From JAGVSR01 sp964458265 (GTDB lineage: Bacteria > Pseudomonadota > Alphaproteobacteria > Rhizobiales > Hyphomicrobiaceae), in NCBI GenBank assembly GCA_964458265.1, contig CAYWIF010000012.1:1-64000 (forward strand): a DNA stretch of 64,000 nucleotides, written 5' to 3'. A model generated the notes under the pieces. The model was not told the DNA's origin. It saw only the letters and a list, made by a program, of their open reading frames with translations, and did no database searches. Below are positions 26,257 to 34,521 of the stretch, piece by piece (within the stretch, counting starts at the first letter, position 1; each line of letters begins with the position of its first letter). A program made the position numbers and the translations under genes.

Positions 26257-27605
26257 CCGAGACGTATCTGACGACCGAGCAGGCGAAGGACTTTCTCGCC
26301 AAATATCCGACCGTGCAGTGGATCGATGTATTCATGCACGATCTCAATGGCATTCCACGCGGCAAGCGTATCCGGTCGTGCGATCTACTTGGTTTCGCGG
26401 ACAAGGGTTTCATGGTCCCCTCAACCTGCTACATCATGGATATGCGCGGATCGTGCGTCGAGGAGACGGGCCGGCTGTGGGAGACCGGCGATCCGGACCT
26501 GCAATTCAAGATCCTCAGCGAAACACTTGCCCCCGTCGCCGTTGACGGTACGACGCATGCTCAGGCCGTTATGGTGCCTGTCGAAGACGACGGCGGCCTC
26601 GATCCGCGGCGCATCCTGCAGCGCCAGTCGGTGGCGCTCGGCAAGATGGGCTTCGAGCCGGTCACGGCAGTGGAACTTGAGTTTTACGTCAGCGCCAGCT
26701 CGAAGAACGGCGTGTTCGAACTTAAGACCCCGTGTGGCCTTGTCGACAACCCGGATTGGCAGCAGCTTTATCAGTTCGAGGAACTGGACTGCGTCCAACC
26801 CTTCATCGACGACATCTATCGCATTGCCGAAGCGCAGGGTCTTCCAGTCGATGCGGTCTTGCAGGAGGCGGGGCCCGGCCAATTCGAAATCAACCTGAAG
26901 CACAAAAAGGACGCCGCCAGCTCGGCACTCGACGGGCTCCTGCTGAAGCGCGCGGTCAAGGCGGCGGCGCGGGCACACAAAATGGACGCGACCTTCATGG
27001 CCAAGCCCCACCACGACTGGTCGGGGTCGGGCATGCACATTCATGTGTCGCTGGTCGACAAGAACGGAAAGAACGTTTTTGCCGGTGATCCCATTTCTCC
27101 CCTCTTCCGCAATGCGCTCGGCGGTCTGCGAGCGACGATGGGCGAGTTCATGGCTATCTGGGCGCAGTCGGCCAATGCGTACCGGCGCTATCAGCCGAAG
27201 TCTTATGTGCCCATGGCAGCGCACTGGGGCTTTAACAACCGCACCGCGTCCTTGCGCGTGCTGAATACGTCCGCGAATGCCACGCGCGTCGAGCACCGTA
27301 TCGCCGGCTCGGATGCCAATCCCTACTTGGTGCTCGCCGCAGTACTGGGCGGCATTCACCACGGCATCGTCAACAAGCTCGATCCCGGTCCCGCCGCCGA
27401 AGGCAACTGCGACGGCTCCAACGCGCCGAAGGTGCCGACGGCGTGGGTCAACGCACTTGCCGAATTCCGCGAGTCGCGCGTCGTGACGGAAACGCTCGGT
27501 GCGATCTTCCAGAAGACCTATGCCGAGATGAAAGACACGGAGCGGCGCGATTTCGAGCGTGTCGTGACGGCGCTCGATCACCAATGGTATGCCCGCGTGG
27601 CGTGA
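26253..27605 (+). CDS. puuA: Gamma-glutamylpolyamine synthetase, glutamine synthetase family (PuuA-like)
   Basis: A 450-residue glutamine-synthetase-fold ligase that joins glutamate to a diamine using ATP. It has the N-terminal beta-grasp (WIDVFMHDLNGIPRGKRI, key part DLNGIPRGK), VTAVELEFY, the conserved HDWSGSGMHIHVSL for ATP/Glu binding and the FNNRTASLRVL region. It lacks the NLYDLPP adenylylation motif of true GlnA, which is at 47177. Its place between puuD and an aldehyde dehydrogenase supports a polyamine substrate. Confidence 0.87.
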   Translation: MTETYLTTEQAKDFLAKYPTVQWIDVFMHDLNGIPRGKRIRSCDLLGFADKGFMVPSTCYIMDMRGSCVEETGRLWETGDPDLQFKILSETLAPVAVDGTTHAQAVMVPVEDDGGLDPRRILQRQSVALGKMGFEPVTAVELEFYVSASSKNGVFELKTPCGLVDNPDWQQLYQFEELDCVQPFIDDIYRIAEAQGLPVDAVLQEAGPGQFEINLKHKKDAASSALDGLLLKRAVKAAARAHKMDATFMAKPHHDWSGSGMHIHVSLVDKNGKNVFAGDPISPLFRNALGGLRATMGEFMAIWAQSANAYRRYQPKSYVPMAAHWGFNNRTASLRVLNTSANATRVEHRIAGSDANPYLVLAAVLGGIHHGIVNKLDPGPAAEGNCDGSNAPKVPTAWVNALAEFRESRVVTETLGAIFQKTYAEMKDTERRDFERVVTALDHQWYARVA

Positions 27606-27617
27606 GGATAAAGCGAC

Positions 27618-29108
27618 ATGACTTCGCTGGCCCATTTCGAAGCGCTCGCCGGACGCATTGCGATCCCTTCGCATGCGGTGATCGACGGCAAAACCGTGCC
27701 CGCGCAGTCCGGCAAGACGTTTGCGAACGTCAGCCCGCGGAACGGGGCGATCATCAACAAGGTCGCGGAACTGGATGCGGGCGACGTCGATGCGGCGGTC
27801 GCGGCCGCGCGGCGTGCATTCGATGACGGCACATGGCGAAAACTGCACTACCGCCAGAAGAAGAAAATCCTGTTCAAGTTCGCCGACCTGATGGAGCGGG
27901 ACGCGGAGCAGCTGGCGCTGTTGGAAAGCCTGGATGTCGGCAAGCCCATCAAGGACGCTCTTGCCGTCGACATTCCCGGTTCGATCAAAACTCTGCGGTA
28001 TTACGCGGAGGCGCTCGACAAGGTCTACGGCGAGGTGGGTCCGGAGACGACCGACCGGATTTCCTTCGCGGTGCACGAGCCGCTCGGCGTCATTGGCGTG
28101 ATCGTGCCGTGGAACTTCCCTTTGCTCATGGCGATGTGGAAGGTGGGACCCGCGCTGGCGATGGGCAATTCCATCGTGCTGAAGCCGGCAGAGCAATCGC
28201 CGTTGACCGCGCTCAAGATGGGCGAACTGGCCCTCGAAGCCGGACTGCCGCCGGGTGTCCTCAACATCGTGCCGGGCTTCGGTGCGACGGCCGGCAAGGC
28301 GCTCGCGTTGCATATGGACGTGGATATGATCGCCTTCACCGGATCGGGTCCGGTCGGCAAGCTGCTGATGCAGTACTCGGGGCAATCCAACCTGAAGCGC
28401 GTGTCGCTGGAGCTGGGCGGGAAGTCGCCGCAGATCGTGTTCGCGGATTGTCCAGACATGAATGCTGCGGCGGTCAGCGCGGCGTGGGGCGTGTTCTTCA
28501 ATCAGGGCGAGGTGTGCACGGCGGCATCGCGGCTTCTCGTGCAGGAGGCGATTGCCGACGAGTTCACCGACAAGCTTCTGAAGGTTGCCAAGAAGATCGT
28601 GCCTGGCGACCCGCTCAATCCCACCACGACGTTCGGCTCGATGGTGAGCGAAGAGCAGATGAAGACGGCGCTGCGCTACATCGGTACCGCGACGTCCGAG
28701 GGCAACACGCTGCGCCTGGGCGGCAACCGCGCGCGCGAGGACAGCGGCGGTTTCTACGTGGAGCCGACCGTGTTCGATGCGGTGCAGCCGACGCATACGC
28801 TGGCGAAGGAAGAAGTGTTCGGGCCGGTGTTGGCGGTGACACGATTCAAAACGCCGGAAGAAGCCATCAGAATCGCCAACGGTACGATCTACGGACTGGC
28901 CGCCGGGCTATGGACCCGCGACGTGTCTCTCGCCCATCGCGCGGCGCGGGACTTGAAGGCCGGACTTGTCTGGGTCAACGGCTGGGACGCCTGCGACATC
29001 ACGATGCCATTCGGCGGATTCAAACAGTCGGGCTTCGGCCGCGATCGTTCGATGCACGCTCTGCACAAATACGCCGATCTCAAAGCCATCTCGATTACAC
29101 TGCGCTGA
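27618..29108 (+). CDS. puuC: NAD-dependent gamma-glutamyl-aminobutyraldehyde dehydrogenase (PuuC-like)
   Basis: A 496-residue aldehyde dehydrogenase that would oxidise the aldehyde made by deamination of gamma-glutamylputrescine. Motifs are VPWNFPLLMAMWKVGPALA, the catalytic Glu in LELGGKSPQIVFAD and Cys in NQGEVCTAASRLLV, and PFGGFKQSGFGRD at the end. It starts 12 bases after puuA. The enzyme group has a wide range of aldehyde substrates, so the context carries the assignment. Confidence 0.85.
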   Translation: MTSLAHFEALAGRIAIPSHAVIDGKTVPAQSGKTFANVSPRNGAIINKVAELDAGDVDAAVAAARRAFDDGTWRKLHYRQKKKILFKFADLMERDAEQLALLESLDVGKPIKDALAVDIPGSIKTLRYYAEALDKVYGEVGPETTDRISFAVHEPLGVIGVIVPWNFPLLMAMWKVGPALAMGNSIVLKPAEQSPLTALKMGELALEAGLPPGVLNIVPGFGATAGKALALHMDVDMIAFTGSGPVGKLLMQYSGQSNLKRVSLELGGKSPQIVFADCPDMNAAAVSAAWGVFFNQGEVCTAASRLLVQEAIADEFTDKLLKVAKKIVPGDPLNPTTTFGSMVSEEQMKTALRYIGTATSEGNTLRLGGNRAREDSGGFYVEPTVFDAVQPTHTLAKEEVFGPVLAVTRFKTPEEAIRIANGTIYGLAAGLWTRDVSLAHRAARDLKAGLVWVNGWDACDITMPFGGFKQSGFGRDRSMHALHKYADLKAISITLR

Positions 29109-29122
29109 CGGAGACACGACCC

Positions 29123-30568
29123 ATGGATATGACGCCCGACGATTTTCCGACTTCCGCCTATATCGGCGGGGAGTGGGTGACGTCGAAGGACCGGTTTGCG
29201 GTCGTCAATCCAGCGACTGGTCTCGTGATCGCCAGCGTTCCGGATCTGACGGCGGCGGACGCACGCCGCGCCATCGATGCGGCAAGCGCCGCGTTGCCCG
29301 CATGGTCGGCAAAGACAGCGAAAGACCGCGCGGCAGTACTGCGGCGCTGGAACGAACTGATCCTGGCTGAAGCGGAACCACTGGCGCAATTGATGACGGC
29401 CGAGCAGGGCAAGCCGCTTGCTGAATCGCGCGGCGAAGTTGCATACGGCGCGTCTTTTGTCGAATGGTTCGCCGAGGAAGGAAAGCGCGCTTATGGCCGG
29501 ACGATCCCGACGACGGCGGCCAGCAAGCGCTATGTGACGATCAAGCAGCCCATCGGGGTCGTGGCGGCGATCACGCCGTGGAATTTTCCGATCGCGATGA
29601 TTACGCGCAAGGTGGCGCCAGCGCTGGCGGCGGGATGCACGATCATTGTGAAACCGGCGGAAGATACCCCGTTGTGCGCGTTGGCGCTGGCGAAGCTTGC
29701 CGAGAAGGCCGGTTTGCCAGAGGGCGTTCTCAACGTCGTGACGACCCGCAATGCGCGGGGCGTCGGCGAAGTGCTGTGCGCCGACAGCCGGGTGCGTAAG
29801 CTGACGTTCACAGGCTCGACGGAAGTTGGGAAAGTCCTCTACCGGCAGTGTGCCGATACGGTCAAGAAGCTGACGCTGGAACTTGGCGGCAACGCGCCCC
29901 TGATCGTATTCGACGACGCCGATCTCGATCAGGCGGTGGCCGGTGCGATGGCGTCCAAGTACCGCAACGCCGGGCAGACGTGTGTGTGCGCGAACCGCAT
30001 TCTCGTGCAGGCGGGCATCTACGACCGCTTTGCCGATGCGCTCGCGAAAGCAGCCCAGTCTCTCATCATCGGACCCGGCACGGGCCAGGGCGTCAACCTC
30101 GGACCGCTCATCAATGCCGAGGCCATCGCCAAGGTGGAAAGCCTTATGGCGGACGCGGTCAAAAGGGGCGGCACAGTCAAGACGGGCGGGGCGAAGGATG
30201 CAGCCGGTTCGCTGTTCTACAAGCCGACCGTGTTGACCGGCGTGACGGCGGACATGGACATCGTCGGCCAGGAGATTTTTGGACCGGTGGCGGCGCTCAT
30301 CAAGTTCGAAACGGACGATGAGGCCATTGCGTTGGCCAACAGCACGCCCTTCGGTCTGGCCGCCTACCTCTTCAGCCAGAACATTTCGCGCGCCTGGAAG
30401 ACGGCAGAGAAATTGGAGGCAGGCATGGTGGGCGTCAACGAAGGGATATTCTCGAACGAAGTTGTCCCGTTCGGCGGCGTAAAGGAATCCGGGCTTGGGC
30501 GCGAAGGCGCTGCTGAAGGGCTCGACGAGTACCTGGAAACGAAATTCATCTGCTTGGGCGGCATCTAG
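29123..30568 (+). CDS. gabD: Succinate-semialdehyde dehydrogenase
   Basis: A 481-residue aldehyde dehydrogenase that oxidises succinate semialdehyde, and probably glutarate semialdehyde, with NAD(P). The motifs are ITPWNFPIAMITRKVAPALA, LELGGNAPLIVFDDAD and the catalytic Cys in NAGQTCVCANRIL, with the GabD-type second Cys. The ATG at 29123 begins the normal family N terminus (YIGGEWV near residue 13); the frame is open further upstream but that part is antisense-like overlap with puuC. It lies 14 bases after puuC. Confidence 0.9.
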   Translation: MDMTPDDFPTSAYIGGEWVTSKDRFAVVNPATGLVIASVPDLTAADARRAIDAASAALPAWSAKTAKDRAAVLRRWNELILAEAEPLAQLMTAEQGKPLAESRGEVAYGASFVEWFAEEGKRAYGRTIPTTAASKRYVTIKQPIGVVAAITPWNFPIAMITRKVAPALAAGCTIIVKPAEDTPLCALALAKLAEKAGLPEGVLNVVTTRNARGVGEVLCADSRVRKLTFTGSTEVGKVLYRQCADTVKKLTLELGGNAPLIVFDDADLDQAVAGAMASKYRNAGQTCVCANRILVQAGIYDRFADALAKAAQSLIIGPGTGQGVNLGPLINAEAIAKVESLMADAVKRGGTVKTGGAKDAAGSLFYKPTVLTGVTADMDIVGQEIFGPVAALIKFETDDEAIALANSTPFGLAAYLFSQNISRAWKTAEKLEAGMVGVNEGIFSNEVVPFGGVKESGLGREGAAEGLDEYLETKFICLGGI

Positions 30569-30594
30569 CCGGTAACCGAAGAAAGGTCGCGGCG

Positions 30595-31830
30595 ATGACT
30601 GCGGCACCGATGAAAACAGCAGATCCCTATCCGGCGCCGGATGGCGCGGACGCGGCGCGCGCGGCATTCGACTGGGCGGACCCGCTCTCATTCGGCGCGA
30701 TGCTCAGTGACGAGGAGCGGATGCTGAGCGAGGCGGCGGCAAAGTTTGCAGCCGACAAGCTCGCGCCGCGCGTCATTCGCGATTTCAGGGAAGAGGGCTT
30801 TGACCGGTCGATCATGCGCGATCTGGGCGGGATGGGTTTTCTCGGGCCGACGATACCCGAGGCCTATGGCGGCGCTGGCGTTGGCCCGGTCGCGTATGGT
30901 CTGATCGCGCGCGAGATCGAAGCGGTAGATAGCGGCTATCGCTCCGCGATGAGCGTTCAATCCAGCCTCGTCATGTATCCGATCTGGGCCTATGGCACGG
31001 AGACGCAACGGCTAATGTTTCTGCCGGCGCTTGCGGCGGGCGAGATGGTCGGCTGCTTCGGGTTGACGGAGCCCGACCACGGTTCGGATCCCGGTGGCTT
31101 GACCACGCGGGCGCGGCGTGTTGGCGGCGGCTATCGCCTCGACGGCGCCAAGACCTGGATCACGAATTCGCCGATCGCGGATATCGCGATCGTATGGGCA
31201 AAGACGGACGAGGGCACGATCCGCGGCTTCATCGTCGAGCGGGGCATGGCGGGTTTTTCCACGTCCAAAATCGAGAGCAAAATTTCGCTGCGCGCGTCGG
31301 TCACCGGCGAGATTGTTCTCGACGGCGTGTTGGTTCCCGAAGCCAACCTGCTGCCGCACGTCGCCGGGCTCAAGGGGCCGTTCGGGTGCTTGAACAACGC
31401 GCGCTTCGGCATCGCCTGGGGCGCCATCGGTGCGGCGGAGGCCTGCTGGCGCACGGCACGCCAGTATGTGATCGACCGGACGCAGTTCGGCCGGCCGCTG
31501 GCCGCGAACCAACTCATCCAGAAGAAACTCGCCGACATGCAGACCGACATTGCGCTGGCGCTTGGCGCTTGCCTGCAGGCCGGACGGATGAAGGAACAGG
31601 GCCGTCTCGCGCCGGAAGCGATCTCGCTCATCAAGCGCAACAGTTGCCTCAAGGCGCTGGAGATTGCGCGTACGGCCCGCGACATGCTGGGCGGGAACGG
31701 CATCTCGGACGAGTACCCCGTCATCCGCCACATGCTGAACCTCGAGGCCGTCAACACCTACGAGGGCACAGCCGACATTCACGCCTTGATCCTGGGTCGC
31801 GCGCAGACCGGCATTCAGGCTTTCTCTTGA
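30595..31830 (+). CDS. gcdH: Glutaryl-CoA dehydrogenase
   Basis: A 411-residue acyl-CoA dehydrogenase that oxidises and decarboxylates glutaryl-CoA to crotonyl-CoA. It has GCFGLTEPDHGSDPGG for FAD and substrate, the arginine-containing SALVMYPIWAYG-type region (SVQSSLVMYPIWAYG), NNARFGIAWG and the catalytic base glutamate in VNTYEGTADIHALILGR. These fit glutaryl-CoA rather than short-chain enzymes. It is inserted between gabD and gabT, which is unusual for a GABA locus and suggests a C5 branch from cadaverine or lysine. No CoA-transferase for glutarate is in the window. Confidence 0.88.
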   Translation: MTAAPMKTADPYPAPDGADAARAAFDWADPLSFGAMLSDEERMLSEAAAKFAADKLAPRVIRDFREEGFDRSIMRDLGGMGFLGPTIPEAYGGAGVGPVAYGLIAREIEAVDSGYRSAMSVQSSLVMYPIWAYGTETQRLMFLPALAAGEMVGCFGLTEPDHGSDPGGLTTRARRVGGGYRLDGAKTWITNSPIADIAIVWAKTDEGTIRGFIVERGMAGFSTSKIESKISLRASVTGEIVLDGVLVPEANLLPHVAGLKGPFGCLNNARFGIAWGAIGAAEACWRTARQYVIDRTQFGRPLAANQLIQKKLADMQTDIALALGACLQAGRMKEQGRLAPEAISLIKRNSCLKALEIARTARDMLGGNGISDEYPVIRHMLNLEAVNTYEGTADIHALILGRAQTGIQAFS

Positions 31831-31844
31831 GGAGCATTGCGACG

Positions 31845-33140
31845 ATGGCCACTTCCGCCGAACTTCACGAGCGCCGCGCCGCGGCCGTGCCCCGTGGCAT
31901 CGGGCACGCAACATCGATTTACGCGGCGCGCGCGCTCAACTCCGAAATCTGGAGCGAGGACGGCCGGCGCTACATCGATTTCGCGGCCGGCATCGCGGTG
32001 ACGAACACGGGGCATCAGCATCCGCGCATTCTGAAAGCCATCGACGAGCAGATGAAGGCGTTCAGCCATGTTTGCTTTCAGGTGACACCTTACGAATCGT
32101 ACGTTCGTCTGGCGGAACGGCTCAACGCCATCGCGCCCGTGACGGGGCCGGCCAAGACCATGCTGATTTCGACGGGTGCGGAGGCTGTAGAAAACGCTGT
32201 GAAGGTGGCGCGGGTTTTCACCGGCCGCCCTGGTATCATCTCATTCACGGCAGGGTTTCACGGCCGCACGCTGATGGGGATGGCGCTGACCGGCAAGGTG
32301 GTGCCTTACAAGAAGGGCTTCGGGCCGTTCCCAGCCGACGTCTATCAAGTGGAATTTCCCAACGCCTATCACGGCGTGTCCGTGGAGCAGAGCCTGCACA
32401 GTCTGAAAAGCCTGTTCAAGCATACGGCCGATCCCTCAAGCATCGCGGGCATCATCATCGAGCCCGTGCAGGGCGAAGGCGGGTTCAACATTGCCCCGCC
32501 GGAATTTCTGCGGGAACTGCGCGCCATCTGCGACGAACATGGCATCGTTCTCATCGCGGACGAGATTCAAACAGGTTTTGCGCGCACGGGCCGGATGTTC
32601 GCGATGGATCACGCGGGGGTCAAAGCCGATGTCGTGACCTTGGCGAAAGGGCTTGCGGGCGGCATGCCTCTGGCCGCCATCACTGGACGCGCGGACATCA
32701 TGGACGCCTCCGGGCCCGGTGGGCTGGGCGGCACGTATGCCGGCAATCCGGTGGCCTGCGCGGCGGCGCACGCGGTGCTTGACATCATCGCGGATGAGAA
32801 GCTCTGCGACCGGGCGAATGCCATCGGCAAGATCATGATGGATCGCTGCAATGAACTGGCGCAGCGCTCGAACCTCAACTGCGTCGGCGACGTGCGCGGG
32901 CTCGGCGCCATGTGCGCGATTGAACTGGTGAAGGATCAGAAAACGCACGAACCGGCGCCGCAATTGACACAGGCGCTGCTCAAGGCCGCGAATGCGCGCG
33001 GGCTCATTCTTCTGTCATGCGGCACATACGGCAATGTGATCCGCTTTCTATCGCCGCTGACAGCCAGCGATGAGTTGGTGCGCGAGGGCATGGACGTATT
33101 CGAGGCGGCGCTGACCGAGGCCGTCTCCCAGACCGCATGA
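31845..33140 (+). CDS. gabT: 4-aminobutyrate aminotransferase
   Basis: A 431-residue class III aminotransferase that converts GABA to succinate semialdehyde, and often 5-aminovalerate to glutarate semialdehyde. It has DFAAGIAVTNTGHQHP, the phosphate-binding STGAEAVENAVKVAR, LIADEIQTGFARTG and the PLP lysine in VTLAKGLAGGMPLAAI. The ATG at 31845 follows GAGGAGC, 15 bases after gcdH. The open frame continues upstream through gcdH but that is not coding. Confidence 0.92.
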   Translation: MATSAELHERRAAAVPRGIGHATSIYAARALNSEIWSEDGRRYIDFAAGIAVTNTGHQHPRILKAIDEQMKAFSHVCFQVTPYESYVRLAERLNAIAPVTGPAKTMLISTGAEAVENAVKVARVFTGRPGIISFTAGFHGRTLMGMALTGKVVPYKKGFGPFPADVYQVEFPNAYHGVSVEQSLHSLKSLFKHTADPSSIAGIIIEPVQGEGGFNIAPPEFLRELRAICDEHGIVLIADEIQTGFARTGRMFAMDHAGVKADVVTLAKGLAGGMPLAAITGRADIMDASGPGGLGGTYAGNPVACAAAHAVLDIIADEKLCDRANAIGKIMMDRCNELAQRSNLNCVGDVRGLGAMCAIELVKDQKTHEPAPQLTQALLKAANARGLILLSCGTYGNVIRFLSPLTASDELVREGMDVFEAALTEAVSQTA

Positions 33141-33155
33141 TTTCCAGACTTGTGA

Positions 33156-33172
33156 GGAAGGCGGCGCCTTCC
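33156..33172 (+). other. Perfect hairpin before the beta-alanine aminotransferase
   Basis: GGAAGGC-GGC-GCCTTCC is a perfect 7-pair stem with a 3-base loop in the 43-base gap after gabT. It ends directly before the GGGGAA ribosome site of the next gene. There is no T-run. A role in RNA stability or in separating the operon into two expression levels is possible. Confidence 0.5.
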
Positions 33173-33183
33173 GGGGAACAAAC

Positions 33184-34506
33184 ATGAACGTGCAGCTCAA
33201 GACCAACGATCTGGAAGCCTTCTGGATGCCGTTCACGGCAAACCGGCAGTTCAAGGCCGCGCCCCGCTTGTTCGCGAAGGCTGACGGCCTGCACTATTTC
33301 ACACCCGAAGGACGCAAGGTCATAGACGGCACGTCCGGGCTGTGGTGCGTGAACGCGGGACACTGCCGGCCGAAGATCGTTGCGGCCATCAAGGAGCAGG
33401 CCGAAACGCTCGATTTTGCCGGCACTTTCCAGATGGGGCACATAAAAGCCTTCGAGGCGGCTTCACGTCTCGTCAACATCGCGCCGCAAGGGTTCAACCA
33501 CGTCTTTTTCACGAACTCGGGGTCGGAGTCGGTGGAGACGGCACTCAAAATGGCGCTCGCCTACCATCGTGCGAAGGGGAACGGCACGAAGGTGCGGCTC
33601 ATCGGTCGCGAACGCGGCTATCACGGCGTCAATTTTGGCGGCATGTCCGTCGGCGGCATGGTCAATAACCGCAAGTGGTTCGGTTCGCTCGTTGCCGGCG
33701 TCGATCATCTCCGCCATACGCACGATCTGGCGCGCAATGCCTTTTCCAAGGGTGAGCCGGAACATGGCGCGGACCTCGCCGACGACCTCGAACGGTTGGT
33801 CGCTCTGCATGATGCGTCCACGATTGCGGCTGTGATCGTGGAGCCCGTCGCCTGCTCGACGGGCGTTCTCATTCCGCCGAAGGGCTATTTGAAACGGCTG
33901 GAAGCGATCTGCCGGAAGCACGACATCCTCCTGATCGCAGACGAAGTCATCACGGCTTTCGGGCGGATGGGCACGGCATTCGGATCGGATTATTTCGGCA
34001 TTGCGCCGGACATCATTACGACGGCCAAGGGCGTCACCAACGGTACGATTCCGATGGGCGCCGTTTTCGTCAACGACAAGGTGTACGGTGCGTTCCAGTC
34101 CGGGCCGGATTGGGCCATAGATTTCTTTCATGGCTATACGTACTCGGGGCACCCGATGGCGTGCGCAGCGGCCATTGGCACACTCGACACCTTCGCGGAC
34201 GAAGGCCTGTTTACCCGGGCAGCGGATCTGGCGCCGTATTGGGAAGAGCGTTTGCATGCGCTGCGGGAAATGCCGCATGTCATCGATATCCGGAATATCG
34301 GCCTCATTGGCGCGGTGGAGTTCCAGCCATTGCCGGATCAGCCGACGAAGCGCGCCTACGACCGTTTCGTGCGTGCCTTCGAGAAGGGGCTCTTGGTGCG
34401 CACCACGGGCGATATCATGGCGCTTTCGCCGCCGCTGATCATCACCAGGTCCGAAATCGATCAGCTCTTCGACATTCTGACCGACGTCCTCCAATCGACG
34501 CCGTAA
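33184..34506 (+). CDS. Beta-alanine (omega-amino acid)--pyruvate aminotransferase
   Basis: A 440-residue class III aminotransferase. The N-terminal FWMPFTANRQFK and GTSGLWCVNAGHCRP are typical of omega-amino acid--pyruvate enzymes. FFTNSGSESVETALKMALAY, LIADEVITAFGRMG and the PLP lysine in ITTAKGVTNGTIPMGAV follow. It makes malonate semialdehyde and alanine from beta-alanine, and its product is the substrate of the next gene. It resembles BauA of Pseudomonas in role. Confidence 0.88.
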   Translation: MNVQLKTNDLEAFWMPFTANRQFKAAPRLFAKADGLHYFTPEGRKVIDGTSGLWCVNAGHCRPKIVAAIKEQAETLDFAGTFQMGHIKAFEAASRLVNIAPQGFNHVFFTNSGSESVETALKMALAYHRAKGNGTKVRLIGRERGYHGVNFGGMSVGGMVNNRKWFGSLVAGVDHLRHTHDLARNAFSKGEPEHGADLADDLERLVALHDASTIAAVIVEPVACSTGVLIPPKGYLKRLEAICRKHDILLIADEVITAFGRMGTAFGSDYFGIAPDIITTAKGVTNGTIPMGAVFVNDKVYGAFQSGPDWAIDFFHGYTYSGHPMACAAAIGTLDTFADEGLFTRAADLAPYWEERLHALREMPHVIDIRNIGLIGAVEFQPLPDQPTKRAYDRFVRAFEKGLLVRTTGDIMALSPPLIITRSEIDQLFDILTDVLQSTP

Positions 34507-34521
34507 GCGAGGCCAGACAAC

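Noticed and set aside
26421..28796. 791-codon open frame on the reverse strand
   Set aside because: It is antisense to puuA and puuC, is rich in Arg and His, has no family motif, and arises from GC-rich third positions.
27833..29122. Open extension before gabD in the same frame
   Set aside because: It overlaps puuC in another frame, and the aldehyde dehydrogenase sequence begins only at 29123.
28889..30691. 600-codon reverse open frame
   Set aside because: Antisense to gabD, with no recognisable domain and no ribosome site.
31194..31844. Open extension before gabT
   Set aside because: Overlaps gcdH in another frame; the aminotransferase family N terminus begins at 31845.
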